Part shown: piece after piece, positions 8,300 to 16,995 of the stretch
Layout of the letters: every line of letters begins with the position of its first letter
Position numbering within the stretch: position 1 is the stretch's first letter
Assembly (NCBI GenBank): GCA_045538635.1
Contig: JAZSRU010000125.1
Coordinates: 3,507-67,506 of the forward strand
DNA: 64,000 nucleotides
Origin: RGIG5270 sp045538635
GTDB taxonomy: Bacteria > Verrucomicrobiota > Lentisphaeria > Victivallales > Victivallaceae
Direction: 5' to 3'
The notes under the pieces: model-generated
Seen by the model: only the letters and a program-made list of their open reading frames with translations
Databases searched by the model: none
Told to the model about the DNA's origin: nothing
Made by a program: the position numbers and the translations under genes

Positions 8300-8764
8300 T
8301 TATTGGGTTACTTTGATAGTGTGGACGGCAGATTTTTCTGTATCTGATTTTGCCAGTTTTACGGTAAGGACACCGTGCTGATAATGAGCTGTTGCTTTTG
8401 AAGCATCGACATTTACGGGGAGTTTGATACTTTCTTCAAAAGATTCAAAATGGCGTTCATGTCTGATGAGTTTACTTTTTGTTTCTTCATCATGGCATTT
8501 GCAGCAGCCTTTTTCGGCCCGGACGGTGAGGACATCGTTTTCGAGTTCGATAGAGATGTGGTCGTTTTTGCATCCCGGCAGGGGAATTTTTGCGATCACT
8601 TCTTTTTCGCTGATATCGAGTTCCATGCGGCCGAAGCTGCGGCTCTCGAGAGGCAATTCGAGCTTGTAAAACGGATCGAATTTCATCAGCATGCTGCTGA
8701 ACATTTCATCAAAACTTTTCAATGTCGGAGAAAGTTCTGATTTGCGGTTGATTTTTGTGAGCAT
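8300..8764 (-). CDS. Small heat-shock protein (Hsp20/alpha-crystallin)
   Basis: The start at 8764 (MLTKINRKSEL) has a near-perfect AAGGAGGT; a further upstream in-frame ATG at 8794 lies in a hairpin loop and is less likely. The 154-residue protein has an N-terminal FDEMFSSMLMKFDPF arm, the alpha-crystallin domain with MELDISEKEVIAKIPLPG and GVLTVKLAK, and a C-terminal HTIKV tail. An insertion GCCKCHDEE gives a Cys/His cluster, echoing the partner gene. The two sHSPs probably co-assemble. Confidence 0.92.
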   Translation of the reverse strand: MLTKINRKSELSPTLKSFDEMFSSMLMKFDPFYKLELPLESRSFGRMELDISEKEVIAKIPLPGCKNDHISIELENDVLTVRAEKGCCKCHDEETKSKLIRHERHFESFEESIKLPVNVDASKATAHYQHGVLTVKLAKSDTEKSAVHTIKVTQ

Positions 8765-8782
8765 TTTTTTACCTCCTTTTTG

Positions 8783-8801
8783 CAGACGGTCCATCCGTCT
8801 G
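8783..8801 (-). promoter_or_regulatory. Hairpin in the hsp20 leader
   Basis: CAGACGG and CCGTCTG form a 7-bp stem with a 5-base loop, about 7 bases before the AAGGAGGT of the first hsp20 gene. It does not cover the ribosome site, so it is not a classical ROSE thermometer. It might protect the mRNA or refold with temperature. Confidence 0.4.
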
Positions 8802-8811
8802 TCACTGTGAA

Positions 8812-8839
8812 AAAATAGTTTGAAAATGAAGATGATGCA
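8812..8839 (-). promoter_or_regulatory. Putative promoter of the hsp20 operon
   Basis: On the reverse strand TTGCAT (8839-8834), 16 bp and TATTTT (8817-8812) sit about 48 bases before the first hsp20 start. I see no CIRCE or sigma-32-like element. Confidence 0.4.
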
Positions 8840-8870
8840 ACAGGTGATTATGTTTTTCGGAGAAAATAAG

Positions 8871-8889
8871 AATGAGAATCATTCTCATT
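8871..8889 (+). promoter_or_regulatory. Fur-family operator before the CobS-like gene
   Basis: A perfect 9-1-9 palindrome, AATGAGAAT-C-ATTCTCATT. Its core TGAGAAT-N-ATTCTCA matches the 7-1-7 Fur consensus at all but one symmetric position. A TATAAT box follows at 8902-8907, so the operator covers the expected -35 site of a promoter for the gene at 8983 (leader about 70 bases). Fur, Zur, PerR and Nur sites are alike, so the metal is not certain; iron is the default reading. Confidence 0.8.
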
Positions 8890-8982
8890 TTCGGAATTGT
8901 ATATAATAAAGTTGATTTTTTTGAAAAACAGGGTTGAAATTTTCTTCAAGCAGTATTATCTTCTAAAGAAGAGAGGTTTTTT

Positions 8983-9792
8983 ATGAAAAAAATAAACAAT
9001 CCGTGGATAAATGGCATTTTCAAAGCGTGGGAAATGATGTTTTGTTTCCCGGTCGCAAATTTATTTGATCGTGTTCTGGCTTTTGATAACAGAAATTTGC
9101 GCAGTGTTCATATTCTGTGCGGTTTTCTGCTGGCGGCATTTGCAGCAGGTTTTCTGCTGGTGGTATTGAGCAGTCTGCTTGTCTTGCTGACAGGAACTGT
9201 TCCCGGCGCAGTTGCGGGAGCTTTCGGGATAACTCTGCTGTGGGTATGGAGCGATCGCGGTGCCGGGATAAGTGTTTTCTGTAATGCACTTTCACGAAAG
9301 ATTCAGGGGGAGAGTTTTAATGGTATGCTCGAAACGCTTGAATCCCGTCCGGAACGGATGGCATCTGGAATTGCCAGTACATTATTTGCGGTGATCGTAT
9401 TACTGAAAATTGTAATACTGTACTTTATATTGGCATCGCAGAATTATTCATTGCTGATATTGATTCTTTTGTCGGGTGCGTTTGCGCAGGCGTTTGCATT
9501 GAATATTTATACCGGCGGCAATTCGCAGTTCGGCTTTGATACATTGCGGGACAAAAAGATATTTTATATTCTGGCGGTAATTCTGCTGCTGATTGCTTCC
9601 AAGTGCAATCTTCCGGTGGCATTGGCATTTGGCGGCGGCAGTATTCTGTGGAACTTCAATGTCAAGGAACATCTGATCATGCTGCGCGGCGGCAAATCGG
9701 ATGAAGCTGTGACTTTTTATGGTGAATGTGCTGTTCTGATTGCTGTTTTTATTGCTTTTGTTTACAGTGCCGGAAGTTTTGCGGCGAGGTGA
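8983..9792 (+). CDS. Divergent CobS-like membrane protein
   Basis: A 269-residue polytopic membrane protein with about six to seven hydrophobic segments. The order of features follows adenosylcobinamide-GDP ribazoletransferase (CobS): a LETLESRPERMASGIASTL stretch at the place of the CobS RDSRIGTFG loop, followed by VIVLLKIVIL, and a C-terminal RGGKSDEAVTFYGECAVLI resembling CobS GGxTGDTLGAxxELSE. The metal-binding HLDGLADTxDG motif of true CobS is absent; the matching place reads WVWSDRGAGISVF. It may be a relative with another reaction. It is 3 bases before a corrinoid adenosyltransferase and behind a Fur-type operator, which supports a corrinoid link. Confidence 0.6.
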   Translation: MKKINNPWINGIFKAWEMMFCFPVANLFDRVLAFDNRNLRSVHILCGFLLAAFAAGFLLVVLSSLLVLLTGTVPGAVAGAFGITLLWVWSDRGAGISVFCNALSRKIQGESFNGMLETLESRPERMASGIASTLFAVIVLLKIVILYFILASQNYSLLILILLSGAFAQAFALNIYTGGNSQFGFDTLRDKKIFYILAVILLLIASKCNLPVALAFGGGSILWNFNVKEHLIMLRGGKSDEAVTFYGECAVLIAVFIAFVYSAGSFAAR

Positions 9793-9795
9793 TGG

Positions 9796-10305
9796 ATGAA
9801 CAGAATAATTCTGCATTGCGGTGATGGCCGCGGTAAAAGTTCATCTGCGCTGGGAGTTGTCGCACGCGCATTGGCTCATGGCAAAAAAGTTCTGGCGGTT
9901 CAATTTTTCAAACCGCAGCCTGATTCTGCATTGACATTGCTGCAAAAAAGTGTGCCTGCCAATTTGATTGTCAGAAATTACGGCAGCTGGTATTTTATCA
10001 ATAATCCGGATGAGAAAGCGCATCAGATATATATGCAGGCTTTGTCTGAAATAAAAATGCTTGTGGATGAGAATGATTTTGATGTTATCCTGCTTGATGA
10101 AATATTTTATACCGTACAGTTCGGTATTCTGGATGTCAGTGAAATTATTGATTTGCTGAAAAATTATGATAATAAATGTTTTATTCTCACCGGGCGCAAC
10201 GCTCCGGATGAATTGACCGCAATGGCAGATACCGTCAGCAGAATTGAGTGTGTGAAACACGCTTTTGATCAGGGCGTGAAAGCTCAATGCGGTATAGAAT
10301 ATTGA
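9796..10305 (+). CDS. Corrinoid adenosyltransferase (BtuR/CobO type)
   Basis: This family transfers the adenosyl group of ATP to Co(I) corrinoids, giving the coenzyme B12 form. The 169-residue protein has the P-loop GDGRGKSS at residues 9-16 (family usual GNGKGKTT), the Walker-B-like FDVILLDEIFYTVQFGILD, and the conserved end of the family, LTGRNAPDELTAMADT followed by VKHAFDQGVKAQCGIEY. The match is good along the whole length though several positions are unusual. Co-transcribed with the CobS-like gene; no other cob genes are in the window. Confidence 0.9.
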   Translation: MNRIILHCGDGRGKSSSALGVVARALAHGKKVLAVQFFKPQPDSALTLLQKSVPANLIVRNYGSWYFINNPDEKAHQIYMQALSEIKMLVDENDFDVILLDEIFYTVQFGILDVSEIIDLLKNYDNKCFILTGRNAPDELTAMADTVSRIECVKHAFDQGVKAQCGIEY

Positions 10306-10374
10306 AATCAGGCAGTTAAAAATAACTCCCGGTAAAAAATTAAATCGAAAAGCAATATTTTAAAAGAATAATAT

Positions 10375-10403
10375 TTGTTTTTTGTTCCCTCATGGTGTAT
10401 ATT
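10375..10403 (+). promoter_or_regulatory. Putative promoter of the MATE pair
   Basis: TTGTTT, a 17-bp spacer and TATATT, about 38 bases before the first MATE start. Confidence 0.45.
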
Positions 10404-10440
10404 AGGAGAAATACAAATTATATGTCAGGGGAATTTTTTT

Positions 10441-11814
10441 ATGGCAATCGGTACAAGAAAAAATAAGTATCAGGTCGATATGTGCCGCGGACCGTTGAAA
10501 AAACAGATAATAACTTTTGCAGTTCCTTTCGTGCTTTCCGGATTGCTGCAGATATTTTTTAATGCAGCAGATTTGATGGTAGTTGGGCGTTTCGCATCAC
10601 ATCGTGCATTGGCGGCAGTTGGGTCCACAGGTTCCTTGACGCTGTTGATTATCAATGTTTTTCTCGGCATGTCGATCGGTACAAATGTGCTGGTGGCGCG
10701 TTATCTCGGTGAGAAAAACCGTAAGGAAGTGTCAAATACAGTTCATACAGCAATAACTTTTTCTGTCGTTGCCGGATTTATAATGGCAATTTTCGGCATT
10801 ACACTGTCGCGTACATTTCTTGAGTGGATGAAAACTCCGTCTGATGTTATTGATATGGCGGCGTTGTATATGCAGATATATTTTTCGGGGTTGCCGGTCA
10901 TCCTGCTGTATAATTACGGCAGTTCGATCATGCGGGCGGCGGGTGATACGAAACGCCCCTTTTATTTTCTGGTTATCGGCGGCATTGTAAATGTATTGCT
11001 GAATTTGTTTTTTGTTCTCGCTTGCGGCATGGATGTCGGCGGAGTGGCGTTGGCAACTATTATTTCCCAGGCATTGTCAGCAGCTTTGATAGTCAGGTCG
11101 ATGACTGTGATGAGCAAAGGCTGCCGTCTGCGTTGGCAGAAACTCAATATCAAATGGCGCAATTTGCGGGAAATTTTGTGGCTCGGAGTTCCCGCCGGAT
11201 TTCAGAGTTCATGTTTTTCATTGGCAAATATTCTGATCCAGTCATCGTTGAACGGATTTGGTTCTGAGGTTATGGCAGGCAGTGCGGCAGCTGTACAATT
11301 GGAGGGATTTTTGTTTGTGACATCCACTGCGCTCGGACATACAATGGTCAGTTTTGTCGGACAGAATCTCGGCGGCAAACAGTATAAACGCATCCGTCAG
11401 AGCATTAAATACGGCATGACAATAACAATTGTTTTCACTCTTGTTGTAAGTGGAACTTTCCTGCTGTTCAGGGAAGGTCTTATCTCAATGTATAATGCAG
11501 ATCCTGAAGTTATCAAGTGGGGAATTGTGCGTTTCTGGATATCTCTGCCGCTGCAATGGGCATGTTCTGTCATGGAAATTGAAACCGGAGCATTGCGTGG
11601 GCTCGGTTGTTCCATCGGACCTACGATTATTATGATATTCGGCGTATGTGTATTCAGAATTGTCTGGCTGGTTACTGCATTTCGTGCGTTTCCGACTTTT
11701 GCGGTATTGATATGGTCATTTCCGTTGTCGTGGATATTGGTTATGGTTGTTGCCGGATTTTATTTGCATTATCTGCTGAAGCGGTATCCTGTTGTCAATA
11801 TGCAGGAGGTATGA
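10441..11814 (+). CDS. MATE-family multidrug/Na+ antiporter, first of a tandem pair
   Basis: A MATE-family exporter of 457 residues with twelve hydrophobic segments arranged as two similar halves (MCRGPLKKQIITFAVPFVLSG; LREILWLGVPAGFQSS). The start at 10441 (MAIGTRKNKYQVDM) fits an AGGGGA site; an upstream in-frame ATG at 10375 would add 22 unlikely residues. Substrate is not predictable. It ends 1 base before its paralogue at 11816, with which it shares most segments, so this is a tandem duplication. The second half keeps FVGQNLGGKQYKRIRQS. Confidence 0.93.
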   Translation: MAIGTRKNKYQVDMCRGPLKKQIITFAVPFVLSGLLQIFFNAADLMVVGRFASHRALAAVGSTGSLTLLIINVFLGMSIGTNVLVARYLGEKNRKEVSNTVHTAITFSVVAGFIMAIFGITLSRTFLEWMKTPSDVIDMAALYMQIYFSGLPVILLYNYGSSIMRAAGDTKRPFYFLVIGGIVNVLLNLFFVLACGMDVGGVALATIISQALSAALIVRSMTVMSKGCRLRWQKLNIKWRNLREILWLGVPAGFQSSCFSLANILIQSSLNGFGSEVMAGSAAAVQLEGFLFVTSTALGHTMVSFVGQNLGGKQYKRIRQSIKYGMTITIVFTLVVSGTFLLFREGLISMYNADPEVIKWGIVRFWISLPLQWACSVMEIETGALRGLGCSIGPTIIMIFGVCVFRIVWLVTAFRAFPTFAVLIWSFPLSWILVMVVAGFYLHYLLKRYPVVNMQEV

Positions 11815-11815
11815 C

Positions 11816-13201
11816 ATGGGGACAGCAGCGAAGCGTAATGCCTCCGGCAAATATCAGATGGATATGTGCAGCGGACCGCTGTTGCGTCAGATAATTGTTT
11901 TTGCAATTCCGTTAATGTTTACCGGCATGCTGCAGCTGGTGTTTCATTTTGCAGATCTGGTTGTAGTTGGCAGGTTTGCGTCGCATCAGGCATTGGCGGC
12001 AGTCGGTTCCACTACCAGTCTGACGCATTTGCAGATAGGTATTTTTTTCGGTTTGGCAATCGGTACCAATGTGCTGGTTGCCCGTTATATCGGAGCCAAG
12101 GACAGAACTGCGATTTCTCAAGTTGTTCATACTGCGATGGCGTTCGGCCTGGCGGGCGGAATTTTCATGGGGGTATTCGGTTATACATTTGCCCGTATAT
12201 TTTTGCGCATGATGGACACTCCTGATGATGTTCTGGATATGGCGGCGGAGTATATGCGTATAACTTTTATCGGCTTGCCGTCGCTGGTGTTGTATAATTT
12301 CGGGGCGGCGGTATTGCGTGCGGCCGGAGATACGAGGCGGCCTTTTTATTTTCTGATTATAGGCGGATTGATCAATGTGCTGCTGAATTTATTTTTTGTC
12401 ATAGTTTGCGGTATGGATGTGGATGGGGTCGCGTGGGCTACGGTTATTTCGCAGGGGGTTTCGCTGTGGCTGATACTGCGGGTGATGCAGAAAATGGTCG
12501 GCGGCTGCCGTTTCAAGTTGAAAAAAATGAAAATACATTGGCTGACTTTGCGGGATATTCTGTGGATTGGTGTTCCGGCTGGATTTCAGGGTGCGTGTTT
12601 TTCCATTGCCAATATTATGATCCAGTCATCGTTCAACACATTCGGTTCAATGGCAATAGCCGGTAATACGATGGCGTCGCAGTGTGAATCGTTTATTTTT
12701 CTTGCGAACAATTCATTTGCCCAGGCAACGATAAGTTTTGTCGGACAGAATCTCGGCGGTAAACAGTATAAACGCGTGCGTCAATCGGTCAAATATTGTT
12801 TGATAACCGGATTTGTTATTCTGATGATTTTTGTGGCTCTGCTCTATGCGTTCCGTGTCAATGCGTTGTCGATATTCAATAAAAATCCTGAAGTTATCAA
12901 ATGGGGACTGCTGCGTTTTTCGATTGTCCTGCCGTTGTTGTTTATCGGTGGCTGGATGGAAACATTTATCTGTGCATTGCGTGGACTCGGTTATTCGATT
13001 GCACCGACAGCGATAATGATATTCGGTATTTGTGTTTACCGCATTATATGGATAAAAACTGTTTTCAGGGCGCATCCTGATTGTCCGGAAATTCTGCTCT
13101 GGTCATATCCGATATCGTGGTCGATAGTTGCGTTGCTGGCGATGCTGTTTTATCTGTATGCCATAAAAAAATATCCGGCAAAAAATATGCCGCGCATCTG
13201 A
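11816..13201 (+). CDS. MATE-family antiporter, second of a tandem pair
   Basis: A 461-residue paralogue of the preceding gene. Shared blocks include DLVVVGRFASHQALAAVGST, RAAGDTRRPFYFLIIGG, DILWIGVPAGFQ and FVGQNLGGKQYKR. The start at 11816 follows AGGAGGT by 5 bases and lies 1 base after the stop of the first gene. The two could be independent pumps with different substrates, or a pair; MATE proteins usually act as monomers. No terminator is clear after it. Confidence 0.93.
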   Translation: MGTAAKRNASGKYQMDMCSGPLLRQIIVFAIPLMFTGMLQLVFHFADLVVVGRFASHQALAAVGSTTSLTHLQIGIFFGLAIGTNVLVARYIGAKDRTAISQVVHTAMAFGLAGGIFMGVFGYTFARIFLRMMDTPDDVLDMAAEYMRITFIGLPSLVLYNFGAAVLRAAGDTRRPFYFLIIGGLINVLLNLFFVIVCGMDVDGVAWATVISQGVSLWLILRVMQKMVGGCRFKLKKMKIHWLTLRDILWIGVPAGFQGACFSIANIMIQSSFNTFGSMAIAGNTMASQCESFIFLANNSFAQATISFVGQNLGGKQYKRVRQSVKYCLITGFVILMIFVALLYAFRVNALSIFNKNPEVIKWGLLRFSIVLPLLFIGGWMETFICALRGLGYSIAPTAIMIFGICVYRIIWIKTVFRAHPDCPEILLWSYPISWSIVALLAMLFYLYAIKKYPAKNMPRI

Positions 13202-13293
13202 ATTATGGAAAAATCTTTTTATCTCTGAAAAAATGATAAAAATTCTTGATTTTTTGTGTTTTGCATATATCTTCTCTGTCGGAGGCAAATTTT

Positions 13294-14457
13294 ATGAGTG
13301 AAAATAATGAAAGTTTTGAATATCTGGTCAAGTGTGGAGTGGAATCTGAAATCCTTGATTACAAAGGACCTATGAATTTCAGAACGATGGGACGCTCCGG
13401 TCAGGCAAAAATTGCCAGACATATGGCGGCTCTTGCCAATACGCAGGGCGGACATATTGTTATCGGAGTTGGAGAAGATGCCAGCGGTCATCCGTCGGTA
13501 TATGCGGGATTGGATGCGGCAGAGGCGCACTCTTTTGATCCGTCAAGTGTCGGTCCGGTCATAAATCATTTGATTGAACCGCCGATTGATTTTGTGATTG
13601 AACGCCCGTTGGTGGATGGCAAAAGATATGCCATAATCAAGGTGCGTCCATTTAAAACACTTCCTCATGTCTGTGCATCGGGAGTTTCACCGGAATTGCA
13701 GCAGGGGGTATTTTATATCCGTACTGTTGAGGCGGCGAGCCGTCCGGCGTGCCGGGCGACAGAATTGCATGAGCTTATCAAACGGACATTGTTCAAGCAG
13801 AAAGCTCAGATCGTGGAGTTGCTGCGTGATGTTTTAAGTGAGGAAAAAGTTTCGCTGACTGAAAATGACGGTCAGATTTATTTTGAAGAGGATGCGGCCT
13901 ATTCAAGAGGATATTTTATCCGCCGCAAGCAGAATTTTCAGGGGTTCGGAGCGAGAGTTATTGAATTGCAGATACGGCCGTTATGGAATTATGATCAGCA
14001 GAAATTTACTCTTGATGAATTGCAGCAGGCGGTGAAAAGTGCTGCGGAGGAATCTTTCATGCCGGGAAATCTGCTGACTGCGCGTGATGTCAGAGGTGCA
14101 TATTTTACCAACAGTTCATTGCGGTCAATGCCGGATAATGAATTGCGGATGTGGCAGTTGTCGCGCAGCGGATTGTTTGAGTTGCTGTTTCAGATGCCTG
14201 AATCAGAAAATGGAATTTTTGTAAATTTACAGGCAGGAATGGAGGCCGCATTGCAGAAGCTGCAGCAGGTATATGCCAATTTGCTGCCGGAGGAAACTGA
14301 ATTCAAAGTTATTCTGGCAATATATGACGGCGTGCGTCAGCTTGCTGATCCTCACACTGAACCGTCGGGCAAATGGGAAGATAAAATCAAATCTTCGGAA
14401 ATTTTCAGCGATTCAACCAGAAAACTTGTTGAAAATCTGGCTGCTCATATTTTGTAA
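13294..14457 (+). CDS. AlbA_2 (Schlafen-type) domain protein
   Basis: Start at 13294 (MSENNESFEY), with GGAGG 8 bases upstream; a longer in-frame start at 13246 lies in the promoter region. Residues about 10-150 match the AlbA_2/divergent AAA-4 domain: an early E.LDYKGP, then ALANTQGGHIVIGV and a late segment with FYIRTVEAASRPA. The final 230 residues are not recognised. Proteins of this group are transcription regulators or nucleic-acid-binding factors in defence or stress settings, but the function here is unknown. It stands alone, convergent with yggS. Confidence 0.75.
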   Translation: MSENNESFEYLVKCGVESEILDYKGPMNFRTMGRSGQAKIARHMAALANTQGGHIVIGVGEDASGHPSVYAGLDAAEAHSFDPSSVGPVINHLIEPPIDFVIERPLVDGKRYAIIKVRPFKTLPHVCASGVSPELQQGVFYIRTVEAASRPACRATELHELIKRTLFKQKAQIVELLRDVLSEEKVSLTENDGQIYFEEDAAYSRGYFIRRKQNFQGFGARVIELQIRPLWNYDQQKFTLDELQQAVKSAAEESFMPGNLLTARDVRGAYFTNSSLRSMPDNELRMWQLSRSGLFELLFQMPESENGIFVNLQAGMEAALQKLQQVYANLLPEETEFKVILAIYDGVRQLADPHTEPSGKWEDKIKSSEIFSDSTRKLVENLAAHIL

Positions 14458-14462
14458 CTAGT

Positions 14463-15152
14463 TCAGTTGCATGAACTTGATTGAGAGTAATCTCTGCAGC
14501 CGAAAATGGCACTGCCGATGCGTACAACTGTACTGCCTTCGGCAATGGCGGCTTCGTAATCGCCTGACATTCCCATTGAAAGTTCATTCAAATGCAATCC
14601 GAATTTTTCTATGCCGTATTGTGCGAGTTCGCGTAATTTGCGGAATGCTGCGCGGTTTTCCTCTTCAGTTCCGCCCAGCGGAGCCATGCCCATAATGCCG
14701 CAGATACTGCAGAATTCCGAACATTGTTTTGCCCGTTCAAAAAGTTCATCAGCGGCAGAGAAATCTGCTCCTGTTTTTGATTCCTCTCCGGGATTGAATT
14801 CGAGGAAACAGTCGATTTTGTGTTTGAAGTCAGCTGCGGCGCGGTCGATTTTATCCAGCAGAGATACTGAATCGACGGAATGTATGACAGATACCAATGG
14901 CACGACTTTGCGGACTTTGTTTGATTGCAGATGGCCGATGAAGTGCCATTTGATATCAGACGGGAGTTCTTTTGCTTTCGGTTCGAGTTCCTGCAGGCGG
15001 CTTTCGGCAAAATTTCTGATGCCGTGGTCATAAAGGACTTTGATATCTGATGCCGGAAAAGTTTTGCTTACTGCAAGGAGAAAGGTTTTTCCTTGAGATA
15101 AATTTTCAACTTTTGCGGCAATATTCCGGTAATTTTGAATGATATTATTCAT
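14463..15152 (-). CDS. YggS/PLPBP family pyridoxal phosphate homeostasis protein
   Basis: A 229-residue single-domain alanine-racemase-like barrel that binds PLP without known catalysis. Family marks are the PLP lysine in LLAVSKTFP (about residue 30), the NFAESRLQE segment, WHFIGHLQSNKVR, LNELSMGMSGDYEAAI and a final VRIGSAIFGCR. It keeps free PLP and amino acid pools balanced. The start overlaps the cysE stop by 4 bases, so it is the last gene of a reverse operon. Confidence 0.94.
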   Translation of the reverse strand: MNNIIQNYRNIAAKVENLSQGKTFLLAVSKTFPASDIKVLYDHGIRNFAESRLQELEPKAKELPSDIKWHFIGHLQSNKVRKVVPLVSVIHSVDSVSLLDKIDRAAADFKHKIDCFLEFNPGEESKTGADFSAADELFERAKQCSEFCSICGIMGMAPLGGTEEENRAAFRKLRELAQYGIEKFGLHLNELSMGMSGDYEAAIAEGSTVVRIGSAIFGCRDYSQSSSCN

Positions 15153-16093
15153 TTTGCAGATTCTTTTTTTGCGACTTTTACGAAATGTTCAGGCAGTTTG
15201 GCAGTGATTTTTGTGTGCGGTTCGAGGGATTCAGTGACCCATACATTGCCGCCGATGATGGAATGTGACCCGATGGTGATATCACCGAGAACTGTCGCTC
15301 CGGCATAAATTATGACGTCATCTTCGATAGTGGGATGGCGTTTCTGTCCTTTGATGAGCATGCCGCATGCATCTTTTGGGAAGCTCAATGCTCCGAGTGT
15401 AACACCCTGATAAATGCGTACATTGCTGCCGAGTACCGCGGTTTCTCCGATGACGACACCGGTGCCGTGGTCGATGAAAACGCCTTTGCCGAGAGTAGCT
15501 CCGGGATGGATATCAATACCGGTGATGCTGTGGGCATATTCGGTCATCATGCGCGGGAGAAGCGGGATTTTTTTGAGATAAAGCAGATGTGCGAACCGCT
15601 GGATGGTAATGGTTTTGATGCACGGATAGCTCAAAATGATTTCATCAAAACTCATTGCTGCGGGGTCGCCTGCGAAAGCTGCTTTGACATCTTCTTTCAG
15701 GATTTCGCGGATTTCCGGGATGCTTTCGAGAACATTTCTTACAGCATCTGAAGCTTGTTCCGCGATATTGCATTCCTGACAATCGTTGCCGCAGCGGTGT
15801 TTCAGCACGCGGCATATCTGGTCAAAAAGTGCCAGTTCCAGTTGTTCGAGGATGTGGCGCAGATTGCGGCGCAGCTCACTGATCTGAAAAAGACTTTCAT
15901 CGTATCCCGGGAAAACCAGTTCCAGCAGCAGATTTATGATTTCAAGTATTTCGGCGCGGCGGGGGAGGTTGCCGCCTTCAAGATAATTGACGCCGATATT
16001 GTCATCAAAAGTTTTTTCGAGTTTGTCGAGCAGTTTTTGTTGGCTTGCATCGTCGAAAATTGCTTTGTTTTTCATGCAGTTGAATTTATTCAT
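15149..16093 (-). CDS. cysE: Serine O-acetyltransferase
   Basis: CysE makes O-acetylserine from serine and acetyl-CoA, the first step of cysteine synthesis. The protein is 314 residues. Its N-terminal alpha-helical part is followed by the left-handed beta helix: GIDIHPGATLGKGVFIDHGTGVVIGE with the catalytic His pair, then hexapeptide repeats up to VWVTESLEPHTKI. The N-terminal extension is long, as in EpsC-like plant and PVC types. CysK is not in the window. Start 16093 is chosen; an internal ATG at 16075 is possible. Confidence 0.95.
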   Translation of the reverse strand: MNKFNCMKNKAIFDDASQQKLLDKLEKTFDDNIGVNYLEGGNLPRRAEILEIINLLLELVFPGYDESLFQISELRRNLRHILEQLELALFDQICRVLKHRCGNDCQECNIAEQASDAVRNVLESIPEIREILKEDVKAAFAGDPAAMSFDEIILSYPCIKTITIQRFAHLLYLKKIPLLPRMMTEYAHSITGIDIHPGATLGKGVFIDHGTGVVIGETAVLGSNVRIYQGVTLGALSFPKDACGMLIKGQKRHPTIEDDVIIYAGATVLGDITIGSHSIIGGNVWVTESLEPHTKITAKLPEHFVKVAKKESAK

Positions 16094-16101
16094 AATATTC
16101 C

Positions 16102-16995
16102 TTATTCGACATTCTGGATTTGTTCGCGCATTTTTTCGAGTTCAGTTTTGAAAGTTACGACCAACGGGGAGATGTCGCAGCTGCCGCTTTTGTTGCCGAG
16201 AGTGTTGATTTCACGGAACATCTCCTGTACGAGAAAGTCCAAACTTTTGCCGTTATCGTCTTTTGAGTTGGTCAGGAAGTTTTCAAACTGGATGAAATGG
16301 CTTTTCAATCTGGTTATTTCTTCTGAAACATCACCTTTGTCGGCATAAAAGACGATTTCCTTGAGCAGTCTTTCATCGTTGAGGTCGATATTAAGTCCGG
16401 CTTCACCGCATTTTGCCAACAGATTGGTGCGGATATTTTCATTTATTTTCTTTGTGAAAGGGATGATTTTTTCGAGTAAAGACTGAAGCAGATTCAAGCG
16501 TGTGCGTAAATCATTTTCAAGTTCGCTGCCTTCATTGCGGCGCATGAGGATGAACTGCTCCAATGCGCTGTCGAGCGCTTTGAGAACGCCGTCAAGGAGT
16601 TCGGGATCAGCGGTGTCGATCTCTGCTGTGGCGATGACTCCCGGCACATTATAAAATGAGCTTAAATTGAATGAGGAGAGGTTGAATTCCGGATGTTTGC
16701 GTGAGAGATTCAGCGCGCTGGCAACAAGTTGTTCCAGCAATTCTTCATTGATATCAAAATTATTGCTGTCGTTTGCAGTATCGGAGGTATATGTTCCTTT
16801 GATATTGATCATGCCGCGGCTGATTCTGCCTTTGAGGAAATTGCGGATATCGGGTTCCAGAGAGTTGAATTCACGCGGCAGGTTGATTCTTACTTCGAGT
16901 TGTTTGCGGTTGACGGATGAAATTTCAAAACTCCATCCGGTTTGAGCATTTATTTCAGCGGCAGTTCTGCCGAATCCGGTCATGCTGTAAATCAT
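16102..16995 (-). CDS. YicC/YloC-family endoribonuclease
   Basis: A 297-residue YicC-family protein, with the N-terminal signature MIYSMTGFGR and SSVNRKQLEVRINLPREF, and the C-terminal half DISEEITRLKSHFIQFE-like (here DVSEEITRLKSHFIQF) and GKSLDFLVQEMFREINTLG. Members cleave RNA and E. coli YicC adapts sRNA turnover. The start overlaps the upstream lipoprotein stop by 4 bases. Confidence 0.94.
   Translation of the reverse strand: MIYSMTGFGRTAAEINAQTGWSFEISSVNRKQLEVRINLPREFNSLEPDIRNFLKGRISRGMINIKGTYTSDTANDSNNFDINEELLEQLVASALNLSRKHPEFNLSSFNLSSFYNVPGVIATAEIDTADPELLDGVLKALDSALEQFILMRRNEGSELENDLRTRLNLLQSLLEKIIPFTKKINENIRTNLLAKCGEAGLNIDLNDERLLKEIVFYADKGDVSEEITRLKSHFIQFENFLTNSKDDNGKSLDFLVQEMFREINTLGNKSGSCDISPLVVTFKTELEKMREQIQNVE

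Noticed and set aside
8783..8801. ROSE or fourU RNA thermometer for hsp20
   Set aside because: The stem does not include the ribosome site and no run of U faces the AGGAGG.
8891..8982. Cobalamin riboswitch before the CobS-like gene
   Set aside because: The leader is only about 75 bases, too short for a B12 riboswitch, and the B12-box sequence is not present.
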